From contig CALMSO010000112.1 in assembly GCA_937872385.1 (NCBI GenBank), positions 1-38,871 of the forward strand: a DNA stretch of 38,871 nt, in the 5' to 3' direction. Shown piece by piece: positions 8,483 to 15,867 of the stretch; positions within the stretch are counted from its first letter, which is position 1; each line of letters opens with the position of its first letter. The position numbers and the translations under genes were made by a program. The notes under the pieces were generated by a model, which had not been told where the DNA came from, ran no database searches, and worked only from the letters and a program-made list of their open reading frames with translations. This DNA is from an uncultured Saprospiraceae bacterium. GTDB lineage: Bacteria > Bacteroidota > Bacteroidia > Chitinophagales > Saprospiraceae.

Positions 8483-9763
8483 CTATTTCCGGGCAATGGA
8501 TATCCGGCTCAGCTCGCGCAATTTTGCTGGGTCGGTGATGTCAAACTGGTACAGCCCGTCGCGGCCAACCACGATGGCAAGCTTGTCTTGCGGCAAGGCA
8601 ATGACATCGTAAGTGCTGAAATGCCGCAAGTGCGAGCGGGTTTCGAGCTTGCGCCAGTCCGTAGCGTCTAATACTTTGAGTCCGGCGCTGCCATCGCAAA
8701 GATACACGATTTTGTCCACGACCGAAAGTCCGTGCGGATTGTGCATAGAATGTGTTTTCAAGAGCTTGGGATTGTACAGGTTGCTGATGTCCACAATGTC
8801 CAATTGATTGTCGCTGCCCTGGCAGAAGTTGCCGTCGCGCAGGGTAACATAGGCCAAATCGCCTTCTACGAATACGGGGTCGCAATTGCGCGCATGCGCG
8901 AAAGTAGAAACGAAGCGCGGCTCAAGGGGATTGGTATTATCAAAAATAAACATGCCGGTTTGCGAGCCAATAAATAGGTGATCTTTGTACGGAAAAATGG
9001 TCTCGATGCCCCAGCCAATAGGTACGGTATTGGACTTGCGCGGCGCGGCGAGGTTGCTGAGGTCGAATACCTGCAAGTTGTTGTTGTCCACGGTATAAAG
9101 ATAATGCCCGCTCATAGTAAAGCGCGCCATGGAGCCGCCCACACCGCTCACCGCCGCACCGGATACCTGCCCGCCGCGATTGGACTGGGCAAAATTAGTC
9201 ATCGCGTCGGCAGCTACAAACACCCGCTCGTTGCGCCAGAACCAGCCGCCATTCGACTGGTCGCAGGGCACTTCACGGGTTTCTTCGGTCTGATTGTAAG
9301 CCACGATATGCCCGCGATGCTGGTCAAAACCCAGCGACGGAAATACCTCTGCGGTACGGCTTACTAAGGCGGGTTGCTCCGGGTTTTCGATGTTAATTGC
9401 CAGTAGGTCTATGTAATTATCGGCATAAAGCATATTGAAACGCACCGCCATGTCCACATTGCCAGGAATGCGGATGAAAGAAAGGTTCACGGGATTACGG
9501 GGGTCGCGGTTGTTGATGATGTGAATGCCTTCGTACAATTCATTGACGAGCAGATAATCGCCATAAACATAGATTTTGCCGGGGTTCTCTAAGGAGCGGG
9601 GGCCTTCTATTGTCGGGTCTTCCCGAATTTGCTCCACCGTGCGATACACCGGCTCGAAGGAGAAAAATGTCTGGGTAGCATCGCAGCTATCCTGCAAGCA
9701 GCCGCTCAGGCTGAAACTCAAGCCAAGCAGCAGTAATACGCTCAAAAGTGTAGATTGTTTCAT
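8483..9763 (-). CDS. LVIVD-repeat lipoprotein
   Basis: A 426-residue lipoprotein. Its signal peptide has a lipobox LSGC with Cys22. The body is a series of about 45-residue blade-like units with the pattern hhxVxDhSNxxxPxxh, e.g. LQVFDLSNLAAPRK, MFIFDNTNPLEPRF, LDIVDISNLYNPKL and LKVLDATDWRKLE, then LYQFDITDPAKLREL. This matches the LVIVD repeat family of surface beta-propellers in Bacteroidota. Such proteins are thought to sit on the outer membrane. The ligand is unknown. It is the first gene of the five-gene minus-strand run. I see no clear TAnnTTTG box upstream. Confidence 0.85.
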   Translation of the reverse strand: MKQSTLLSVLLLLGLSFSLSGCLQDSCDATQTFFSFEPVYRTVEQIREDPTIEGPRSLENPGKIYVYGDYLLVNELYEGIHIINNRDPRNPVNLSFIRIPGNVDMAVRFNMLYADNYIDLLAINIENPEQPALVSRTAEVFPSLGFDQHRGHIVAYNQTEETREVPCDQSNGGWFWRNERVFVAADAMTNFAQSNRGGQVSGAAVSGVGGSMARFTMSGHYLYTVDNNNLQVFDLSNLAAPRKSNTVPIGWGIETIFPYKDHLFIGSQTGMFIFDNTNPLEPRFVSTFAHARNCDPVFVEGDLAYVTLRDGNFCQGSDNQLDIVDISNLYNPKLLKTHSMHNPHGLSVVDKIVYLCDGSAGLKVLDATDWRKLETRSHLRHFSTYDVIALPQDKLAIVVGRDGLYQFDITDPAKLRELSRISIARK

Positions 9764-9827
9764 AAACGTTATTTTTTTGTGATTAAAAAACGGGCAATAT
9801 CATAATGCTGTAACCCATTTTTGCTGT

Positions 9828-10205
9828 TTAGTGCTCAATAAATCCGTATGTTTTTATAGTCTTTAAATCCTTATTCTTTACTTTTGCGCAGAATCTTTTT
9901 CCACTCTTACAATGACAGGCATAACAATTTTGTATTGTCCCATTATTATCAATGCCTACATTATATAAAGTTGTTCCCAGATTCTCAAAGTATTCTTTAA
10001 GGTTATTTACCAGTTTTTCGTCTTCCTGATCATCATGTCCCCAGGGGTCTGCACAATAAGTTTGTTCGTAAATAATACAAGTTCGATTATTGGTGTTCTT
10101 GCAATCACAATTTTTATAAATTATATCATCCCTATTACATCCAGCTATAATGCTGAGAATAAACATTATTATAATTAGCCTAAATTTTGAAATATTCGTT
10201 TTCAT
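9828..10205 (-). CDS. Small AT-rich, Cys-rich lipoprotein, hypothetical
   Basis: A 125-residue protein starting at the ATG at 10205 (MKTNISKFRL); a GTG four codons upstream is less likely. The N terminus is a lipoprotein signal with lipobox IIAGC. The mature part has several cysteines in C-x-C and C-x-x-C pairs (KNCDCKN, CYACHCKSGKRFC), suggesting disulfides or metal binding. No family is recognised. Base and codon use are much more AT-rich than any neighbour (Lys, Asn and Ile from A/T codons), which suggests recent acquisition. It stands alone between the LVIVD gene and the pdhB terminator. Confidence 0.7.
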   Translation of the reverse strand: MKTNISKFRLIIIMFILSIIAGCNRDDIIYKNCDCKNTNNRTCIIYEQTYCADPWGHDDQEDEKLVNNLKEYFENLGTTLYNVGIDNNGTIQNCYACHCKSGKRFCAKVKNKDLKTIKTYGFIEH

Positions 10206-10369
10206 AATTTTATTCACAATTGCAGACTTATCGTTTCAGCAACAAGTCCATGCAGCTGATTTTTATCGCTGATTATTATCGCTTGTTACTATTGCCAAGA
10301 TAGACGGAGCGCTTGCCGCAAAAGGTTGGGATGCAGGCAGATTATTTTTCGCGGTAGGCTATAAAAAGC

Positions 10370-10406
10370 AAAACAGCAAGCTCCGCTTTGCGAAACCTGC
10401 TGTTTT
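10370..10406 (-). terminator. Rho-independent terminator after pdhB
   Basis: AAAACAGCA (10370-10378) pairs with TGCTGTTTT (10398-10406), with a loop of about 19 nt that can fold further. On the minus strand the hairpin starts 31 nt past the pdhB stop and is followed by a T-rich run (TTTTGCTTTTT). Confidence 0.7.
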
Positions 10407-10436
10407 TGCGTGTGTGCTAACAACAAATCTGTTGCT

Positions 10437-11423
10437 TTAACGCACAACGTACAGTACTTCTTTTACCGCCCGGATGATTTTTTCCGGATTGGGCAAATAT
10501 TCTTCTACAAAGGTAGGGGCGTAGCCCAGCGAAGTATCCGCAGCGTTGATGCGCGTCACCGGTGCGTCGAGATAGTCGAAAGCGTATTTCTGTATTCTAT
10601 AAGCAATTTCAGCCGATACCCCAGCGAAGGGCCAGCTCTCGTCAATGACAACCAAGCGGTTGGTCTTTTTCACCGATTCTACAATGGTGTCAATGTCGAG
10701 CGGGCGAATGGTACGCAGATCAATCACTTCAGCGCTGATGCCTTCTTTTGCTAATTCCTCGGCCGCCTTGAGCGTCGGTAGCATCATTTTATTGAACGAT
10801 ACCAAGGTCACATCGTCGCCATACCGGCGCACAGCAGCTACCCCGATGGGCACAAGGTACTCTCCTTCAGGCACTTCGTCTTCGTAGCCATATAGTAGCT
10901 CCGATTCCATGACGCAAATCGGATCGTCGTCGCGGATAGCCGATTTGAGCAATCCTTTGGCATCCGCCGGGTCGGTGCAAGAAATGACTTTCAAGCCGGG
11001 CACATTGGCCAACCAGCTTTCAAACATTTGGGAATGCTGCTGTGCTAATTGCCCCGCCGAGCCGGAAGGCCCGCGAAAGACAATCGGGCACTTGAATTGG
11101 CCAGCCGATTGCGACAGTGTCTTGGCGGCATTATTTACAATCTGGTCGAATGCCAATACTGCAAAATTCCAGGTCATAAACTCTACTATCGGGCGCAAGC
11201 CGTTCATCGCAGCCCCCACCCCGATGCCAGCAAAGCCCAGCTCGGCAATTGGCGTATCAATGACCCGCTTAGGGCCAAACTCTTCGAGCATGCCCTTGCT
11301 CACTTTATAAGCGCCATCGTACTCGGCAACTTCCTCGCCCATGAGGAAAACCGTTTCATCGCGGCGCATTTCTTCCACCATTGCCTCGCGCAGTGCATCG
11401 CGCAGTGATAATTTTCTTGCCAT
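10437..11423 (-). CDS. pdhB: Pyruvate dehydrogenase E1 component, beta subunit
   Basis: A 328-residue full-length E1 beta subunit. It holds the family signatures LRDALREAMVEEM, FLMGEEVAEYDGAYKVSKG (thiamine-diphosphate glutamate in the GEEV region), FRGPSGSAGQLAQQHSQ, and C-terminal VEEYLPNPEKIIRAV. With the alpha subunit (not in this window) it decarboxylates pyruvate and passes the acetyl group to E2 in the cytoplasm. As is common in Bacteroidota, the gene stands alone, with its own terminator at 10370-10406. The ATG at 11423 matches the usual family start (MARKLSLRDAL). Related 2-oxoacid dehydrogenase beta subunits are similar, but the sequence fits PdhB best. Confidence 0.95.
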   Translation of the reverse strand: MARKLSLRDALREAMVEEMRRDETVFLMGEEVAEYDGAYKVSKGMLEEFGPKRVIDTPIAELGFAGIGVGAAMNGLRPIVEFMTWNFAVLAFDQIVNNAAKTLSQSAGQFKCPIVFRGPSGSAGQLAQQHSQMFESWLANVPGLKVISCTDPADAKGLLKSAIRDDDPICVMESELLYGYEDEVPEGEYLVPIGVAAVRRYGDDVTLVSFNKMMLPTLKAAEELAKEGISAEVIDLRTIRPLDIDTIVESVKKTNRLVVIDESWPFAGVSAEIAYRIQKYAFDYLDAPVTRINAADTSLGYAPTFVEEYLPNPEKIIRAVKEVLYVVR

Positions 11424-11513
11424 AAGTCAATTTGTATATTTGCAGCGCGTTCTTTTTTTTACAACACGCTGTTTATCAATTGTTTTTGAATAAAAACCGC
11501 ACTCCGGTTCGCC

Positions 11514-11575
11514 CCCTCAACCTCTAAACCCCATTCCCCTATTTGTCCTATTAACCTATTTGTCCTATTAACCAA
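11514..11575 (-). repeat. Composite octamer tandem repeat, copy 2 (octamer part only)
   Basis: Read on the minus strand it gives the units GGTTAATA, GGACAAATA, GGTTAATA, GGACAAATA, GGGGAAT, GGGGTTTA and GAGGTTGA, the same word set as copies 1, 4 and 5. No heptamer tail is visible here. It lies upstream of both pdhB and the ytxJ unit. Confidence 0.65.
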
Positions 11576-11617
11576 TAACAATACCCCATTGCTTACTTGC
11601 GCGCACAAAAATAAGCA

Positions 11618-11635
11618 GTGTAAAATTTTTTACAC
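11618..11635. promoter_or_regulatory. 18-base perfect inverted repeat, possible operator
   Basis: GTGTAAAA and TTTTACAC form an 8-base perfect inverted repeat with a 2-base centre. It lies in the divergent region, about 195 bases upstream of pdhB and 247 bases upstream of the small lipoprotein. The length and symmetry fit a dimeric repressor or activator site, but no regulator is identified. A T-rich hairpin is the alternative. Confidence 0.35.
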
Positions 11636-11881
11636 ACCTATTGAACAAGTTTTTGTCTAAGGGGTTTGCTACAAACAGTAAAAGCTTTATTTTGCAGTCG
11701 TTTTGTCGTTTTTTTTATCAAAAATGAACGTTTTGTGCTCGCTTTTTGTAAAATAAGCGGCGGCTGCGAATCGTTTATGGCGTAGTGACAAACCACAAGC
11801 ACCGCTAGACCGACAAATCTATACATTGAAATACCAATTTCTGTCATTTAAATCTCTGAACATATTTTAAAAATAACGATT

Positions 11882-12040
11882 ATGAAAAACAAAACCCTTG
11901 CCAGCCGTCTGTCCGCCACTGTATTAGCTTTGGTAACGCTGGCCCTGTTATCCTCTTGCAATCGCGGCGTCGGCTGTCCGACCAATTTCTCGACCGATAT
12001 TTTCGATGCCCTGTACCAAGTATTGCAAATTTTATTCTGA
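11882..12040 (+). CDS. Tiny lipoprotein upstream of ytxJ, hypothetical
   Basis: A 52-residue frame. It begins MKNKTLASRLSA, has a hydrophobic core (TVLALVTLALL) and a good lipobox LSSC with Cys26, then a short mature part, NRGVGCPTNFSTDIFDALYQ, ending in VLQILF. The signal-peptide layout and the 2 nt gap to the ytxJ start codon support a real, co-translated gene. The mature part of about 27 residues includes a second Cys in a GCP motif. No family is recognised. Confidence 0.65.
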   Translation: MKNKTLASRLSATVLALVTLALLSSCNRGVGCPTNFSTDIFDALYQVLQILF

Positions 12041-12042
12041 TT

Positions 12043-12387
12043 ATGCTCAAATGGGTAGCCATCGAGCGGGAAGAACAGGTAGAAGCCATCGCTGCGCTGT
12101 CGCACTCCCGTCCTTGCGTGGTATATAAACACAGTACGCGCTGTTCGTTGAGCAGCTTGGCCAAATATCGTTTGGAAAAGGAATGGGATCTGGCAGAGGA
12201 TGCAGTAGCTATATTCTATGTAGATATCATTGCGCATCGTCATTTGTCTCGATACCTATCTGAACGTTTCGAGGTGCACCACGAGTCGCCACAAGTATTG
12301 CTTATCCGAGACGGAGAATGCACCTACGACGCTTCGCATCTCGATATTTCCATAGCAGATTTGCGCTCGGCGGGGCTGGAAAGTTAA
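12043..12387 (+). CDS. ytxJ: Bacillithiol-system redox-active protein YtxJ
   Basis: A 114-residue thioredoxin-fold protein. VVYKHSTRCSLSSLA (about residues 26-40) is the YtxJ signature, with one redox Cys at position 34 in a monothiol context. It is followed by FYVDIIAHRHLSRYLSERFEVHHESPQVLLIRDG, with the cis-proline SPQ of thioredoxin folds. In bacillithiol-making bacteria YtxJ is thought to act as a monothiol bacilliredoxin removing bacillithiol from proteins in the cytoplasm. The start ATG at 12043 was preferred because the upstream extension overlaps the lipoprotein frame. The gene implies that the organism makes bacillithiol. Confidence 0.88.
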   Translation: MLKWVAIEREEQVEAIAALSHSRPCVVYKHSTRCSLSSLAKYRLEKEWDLAEDAVAIFYVDIIAHRHLSRYLSERFEVHHESPQVLLIRDGECTYDASHLDISIADLRSAGLES

Positions 12388-12460
12388 TTGCCGAAAGGCG
12401 CGTGCCCTATCTGCCCGTTTTTTATTGAATCTGCTCGTTTTGTTGAAAGCACCATGCGCC

Positions 12461-13132
12461 ATGCAAGATTTGATTTTTGAAACTCAAGACGGTTCCCATT
12501 CTATATTGTCACAACAATACGGCGTCAGCTATCACTCCAAATACGGAGCGGTGCAGGAGTCAAGGCACGTTTTTATTGAGGCTGGATTGTACCACCAAAC
12601 CTCGGAACAGAAAAGCCGCTCGGTATTAGAATTTGGCTTCGGCTCTGGGCTGAATGCCTTGCTCAGCCTGCTCGAAGCCGAGCGGCACGGCTGGCATATT
12701 CAGTACGAAACGCTGGAAGCTTATCCCATTTCGCTGGAGCAAGTGCACCAACTGAACTATCCCGCCCGCCTCGATGCGACGGATTTTGCAACTGCCTTTC
12801 GGCAAATGCACACTTGCCCACCCAACTTGTGGCAGTCGCTCAGTCCTCATTTTACTTTTCGCAAGTTGATTACCCATTTTGAAAATGCCGAACTCGCTGC
12901 CAATAGTTTCGATATTGTCTATTTTGATGCTTTTGCACCTGGCGCGCAACCCGAACTCTGGGACACTCTCACGCTCGGCAAGGCTTATACAGCATTGCGT
13001 CCTGGCGGCATCTTAGTGACTTACTGCGCCAAAGGCAGCGTAAAAAGAACCCTCAAAAGCCTCGGTTTTGTAGTAGAAGCCCTGCCCGGCCCGCCTGGCA
13101 AACGCGAAATGACCCGTGCTTTCAAACCATAA
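12461..13132 (+). CDS. mnmD: tRNA U34 5-methylaminomethyl-2-thiouridine methyltransferase MnmD (MnmC N-terminal domain)
   Basis: A 223-residue stand-alone SAM-dependent methyltransferase. The N-terminal LIFETQDGSHSI...YGVSYHSKYGAVQESRHVF and the motif I VLEFGFGSGLNALL are typical. So is YFDAFAPGAQPELWD, followed by LVTYCAKGSVKRTLKSLGF and PGPPGKREMTRA at the end. It makes the final methylation of the wobble uridine in some tRNAs. The FAD-dependent half of E. coli MnmC is absent, as is usual in Bacteroidota. The ATG at 12461 (MQDLIFETQ) matches family starts; a TTG start at 12425 is less likely. Confidence 0.93.
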   Translation: MQDLIFETQDGSHSILSQQYGVSYHSKYGAVQESRHVFIEAGLYHQTSEQKSRSVLEFGFGSGLNALLSLLEAERHGWHIQYETLEAYPISLEQVHQLNYPARLDATDFATAFRQMHTCPPNLWQSLSPHFTFRKLITHFENAELAANSFDIVYFDAFAPGAQPELWDTLTLGKAYTALRPGGILVTYCAKGSVKRTLKSLGFVVEALPGPPGKREMTRAFKP

Positions 13133-13194
13133 TTGTTTTCGTGGGTAAATGGCTGGTAACTGACACGACCATCGCAGGCCCGAATGCATCACAC

Positions 13195-13485
13195 ATGAGC
13201 AAAACAAACAACTTGCCGTTCCGATCCCTAGAAATCCTCCTGCTCGAAATCGCTTTTTACATCGTGCTGTGGCTGCTCGACGAATACATCGCTACGCTGC
13301 TTAGCCTCATTTTGGGCAGTATTTTCCTATTGCTCCTGCTTTTTGCCTTAGTAGCCGAATGGATAGAGCGCTCAAAAGTGCCGCGCTGGTACTTCTGGTT
13401 TATGTTGGTATCCGTTTTGGCGCCATTGGCCGCAGCAGTCATTTATCTTGCCATCCAAGGGGGTTTATTATGGTTGCAGCCATGA
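13195..13485 (+). CDS. Small membrane protein, hypothetical
   Basis: A 96-residue protein with three predicted membrane helices (about 10-27, 30-52 and 64-90: LLLEIAFYIVLWLL, TLLSLILGSIFLLLLLFALVAEWI, WYFWFMLVSVLAPLAAAVIYL). The ATG at 13195 (MSKTNNLPFRSLEI) starts directly before the first helix. A GTG 18 codons upstream would add a tail with no features. It sits 62 nt after mnmD. The function is unknown. Confidence 0.72.
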   Translation: MSKTNNLPFRSLEILLLEIAFYIVLWLLDEYIATLLSLILGSIFLLLLLFALVAEWIERSKVPRWYFWFMLVSVLAPLAAAVIYLAIQGGLLWLQP

Positions 13486-13556
13486 AATTTCAATTTTTTC
13501 TGAAAATTTTAAACCGATTGCAAACAGGCTTTCGAGTCGGAATGTTCAAAGTTTTG

Positions 13557-13564
13557 TAGTTTTG
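13557..13564 (+). promoter_or_regulatory. Bacteroidota -7 box TAGTTTTG before the polyprenyl synthase
   Basis: TAGTTTTG matches TAnnTTTG and ends 19 bases before the ATG at 13584. The -33 TTTG partner is weak. It also argues against the TTG start at 13569, which would lie at about the transcription start. Confidence 0.5.
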
Positions 13565-13583
13565 GACATTGAAAACAGCCCGT

Positions 13584-14558
13584 ATGGTCAAATCGCTCAG
13601 CACAATCAAAGAACCGGTCGAACAGGAACTGCGCCAGTTCGAGAGCCATTTTCGCAATGCCATGCGTAGCCCGGTGCCGCTTTTGGACAAAATCACCTAT
13701 TACATCGTGCGCCGCAAGGGCAAGCAGGTGCGCCCCATGTTTGTTTTTTTGGCGGCTAAGCTCTGCGGCGGCGTCACCGAATCTACCTATTCGGCAGCTT
13801 CTTTGGTCGAATTGCTGCATACCGCCACGCTCGTACACGACGATGTGGTGGATGATTCCTACGAACGGCGCGGCTTTTTCTCGATCAATGCCTTGTGGAA
13901 AAACAAAATTGCCGTATTGGTGGGCGATTATCTCTTGTCGCAAGGGCTACTATTGTCTTTGAAAAACAAGGAATTTCGCTTACTGGAAATCGTTTCGGAA
14001 GCCGTCAAGTCTATGAGCGAAGGCGAATTGTTGCAAATCGAAAAAGCACGCCGCCTCGACATCGAGGAAAAGGTGTATTATGATATTATTCGACAGAAAA
14101 CCGCTTCTTTGATTGCCTCGGCCTGTAGCGCCGGTGCCGCTTCTGCTACCAAAGACGAAGGCATCATAGAACAAATGCGCCTGTTTGGCGAAAAAATCGG
14201 TATTGCTTTTCAAATCCGGGATGACCTTTTCGACTTCGGCGCCGATGATGTGGGCAAGCCACTTGGCATTGACATCAAGGAGAAAAAACTTACCCTCCCG
14301 CTCATTTATGCGCTCGACCATGCTACCCAAAGCGATAAGCGCCGCATTATGCACAACATCCGACGCCACAGCACCAAGCCAGAAAAAGTAAGGGAAGTGA
14401 TTGAATTTGTACACCAAAGTGGCGGATTGGAATACGCCCGCGAGGCAATGATCCGATACCGCGACCAAGCCTTTGCCGTATTACATGATTTTCCTGCCGT
14501 GCCCGCCCGGCAATCATTAGAAGACCTCGTTGTGTTTGTCACCGACCGCAAGAGATAA
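13584..14558 (+). CDS. ispB: All-trans polyprenyl diphosphate synthase (octaprenyl/heptaprenyl type)
   Basis: A 324-residue cytoplasmic prenyltransferase. The first aspartate-rich motif is in LVHDDVVDDSYERRG (about 82-97) and the second in IRDDLFDF (about 213). GKQVRPMFVFLAAKL near the N terminus and a GEQL-like SEGELLQIEKARR are also typical. It condenses isopentenyl diphosphate with an allylic diphosphate to make the side chain of menaquinone. The C terminus is the usual YRDQAF...LVVFVTDRKR. The exact chain length cannot be read from sequence. It is the third gene after mnmD, with its own possible promoter. Confidence 0.93.
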   Translation: MVKSLSTIKEPVEQELRQFESHFRNAMRSPVPLLDKITYYIVRRKGKQVRPMFVFLAAKLCGGVTESTYSAASLVELLHTATLVHDDVVDDSYERRGFFSINALWKNKIAVLVGDYLLSQGLLLSLKNKEFRLLEIVSEAVKSMSEGELLQIEKARRLDIEEKVYYDIIRQKTASLIASACSAGAASATKDEGIIEQMRLFGEKIGIAFQIRDDLFDFGADDVGKPLGIDIKEKKLTLPLIYALDHATQSDKRRIMHNIRRHSTKPEKVREVIEFVHQSGGLEYAREAMIRYRDQAFAVLHDFPAVPARQSLEDLVVFVTDRKR

Positions 14559-14609
14559 GCCCCAGCGGTTTCCGCCTGTTTTTACTGCCTGTTTCTGGTA
14601 TTTTGATTG

Positions 14610-14617
14610 TATCTTTG
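14610..14617 (+). promoter_or_regulatory. -7 box TATCTTTG before the cyclase gene
   Basis: TATCTTTG is a perfect TAnnTTTG match in the 148-base gap after the polyprenyl synthase. It predicts a leader of about 85 nt for the cyclase. The -33 element is not clear. Confidence 0.5.
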
Positions 14618-14706
14618 TAAACAATGTAATTATTGCTATCATCCTTGCTGGTGTGTGCGCTCGCTGTAAGATAGAGCAGTTGCAAGATTTTAGCTGAAAA
14701 ATAGAT

Positions 14707-15846
14707 ATGAGAATACTGCAAAGTAGCCGGAGGCGTATCAAATTGGGACGACTGGCGTGGATCACTGCCGTGTGGACGTTCTTTGCCGCGCTCGATGCCC
14801 TCAACACGCACGTCATGGCTGGTAGCGAGTATATGCACCCAACCGCTATCTACAATTTTGAGCTTTATTTCAGGGTACATACCTTAGCGGCTTTTGCGGC
14901 GGGCGTTATTTCCGGTTCCATTTTAGTGTTTTTTTTGCGGGAGCGCTTTCGGGCCAAAGCCTTTGGTTTTACCATTCTGACCAATAGCGTAGTCATTTCC
15001 CTACTCAATTTTGGCATCAGTATGGTGGCTTATGCGCTGTTTCTGAGCGTGGAATCCGGAAAAAATCCGCTGCACATTGAAATCATAGAAGCCACAGCTA
15101 CCTTGATGCAAAGCGCATTCTACCTGAAAAACTTAGTATTCTGGTTGGTTTTAGTCTTTATCACCATCATTTTTCTGCACGTCAACGACAAATATGGCCC
15201 CGGCGTGTTGATGAAGCTCATCATGGGGCGTTACTACCGCCCACGCGAAGAAGAACGTATTTTCATGTTTGTAGATATGAAATCCTCTACAACCATTGCC
15301 GAACGGCTGGGGCATATCCGTTTTTTCAATCTGCTGAATGACTTTTTTCGGGACATCACGGATTCCATTCTCTATACAAATGGCGAAATTTATCAATACG
15401 TAGGCGACGAAATCGTCATCTCCTGGACGATGAAGCGCGGCATTGCCAATGCCAACTGCCTGCGTTGCTACTACAGTATGCAGGAAGCCATCCACCAGCG
15501 CGCCGGGCGCTACCGCGAACGCTACGGATTGGTGCCGGAGTTCAAGGCTGGGCTGCACTGCGGCGAGGTGACTATCGGCGAGATCGGCGTTATCAAAAAA
15601 GACATTGTTTTCTCTGGCGATGTGCTCAATACGGCGCACCGCATTCAGGCTATTTGCAATCGCTATGGCGTTAAAATACTGATTTCCAAATACTTGCTCG
15701 ATAAATTAAGCTTGCCTCCCAGCGATTTTAACCCTTTGCGCGTGGGCATCATCCAACTGAAAGGCAAGCAACAAATGCTGGAGCTTTATACCTTTTCGGA
15801 AAGCACGCTGCCCGAAGAAATTCGACTGCCAGCGCTTTCTACCTGA
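14707..15846 (+). CDS. Membrane-anchored class III adenylate/guanylate cyclase-domain protein
   Basis: A 379-residue protein with four predicted membrane helices in residues 18-165, then a class III cyclase domain at about 180-370. FMFVDMKSSTTIAERLGH carries the first metal aspartate, and IYQYVGDEIVISW is the dimer-arm and second-metal motif. FKAGLHCGEVTIGEIG follows, and VFSGDVLNTAHRIQ keeps the Asn and Arg that stabilise the transition state. At the position where adenylate cyclases have a base-specifying Lys, this protein has Gln (YQYVGD), so ATP or GTP preference is uncertain. It would make cyclic nucleotide in the cytoplasm as a homodimer. No effector gene is adjacent. Confidence 0.86.
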   Translation: MRILQSSRRRIKLGRLAWITAVWTFFAALDALNTHVMAGSEYMHPTAIYNFELYFRVHTLAAFAAGVISGSILVFFLRERFRAKAFGFTILTNSVVISLLNFGISMVAYALFLSVESGKNPLHIEIIEATATLMQSAFYLKNLVFWLVLVFITIIFLHVNDKYGPGVLMKLIMGRYYRPREEERIFMFVDMKSSTTIAERLGHIRFFNLLNDFFRDITDSILYTNGEIYQYVGDEIVISWTMKRGIANANCLRCYYSMQEAIHQRAGRYRERYGLVPEFKAGLHCGEVTIGEIGVIKKDIVFSGDVLNTAHRIQAICNRYGVKILISKYLLDKLSLPPSDFNPLRVGIIQLKGKQQMLELYTFSESTLPEEIRLPALST

Positions 15847-15867
15847 AAGGGTATCAGCGGTTTTCGA

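Larger units (their letters stand above)
11424..11881. other. 458-base intergenic region between pdhB and the ytxJ operon
   Basis: It contains the divergent leaders of pdhB (minus) and the small lipoprotein/ytxJ unit (plus), repeat copy 2 (11514-11575) and an 18-base inverted repeat (11618-11635). A TATATTTG box on the plus strand at 11435-11442 fits the -7 consensus but has no good -33 partner and lies about 440 bases from the next plus gene. The 69-codon minus-strand frame at 11638-11847 has no coding features. I see no RNA gene. Confidence 0.6.

Noticed and set aside
11435..11442. TATATTTG box on the plus strand inside the pdhB leader
   Set aside because: No -33 partner at 17-19 bases and about 440 bases to the next plus gene; kept only as a note in the intergenic entry.
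11638..11847. Minus-strand frame of 69 codons upstream of pdhB
   Set aside because: No coding features, located in an AT-rich regulatory gap, and opposite to a supported plus-strand unit.
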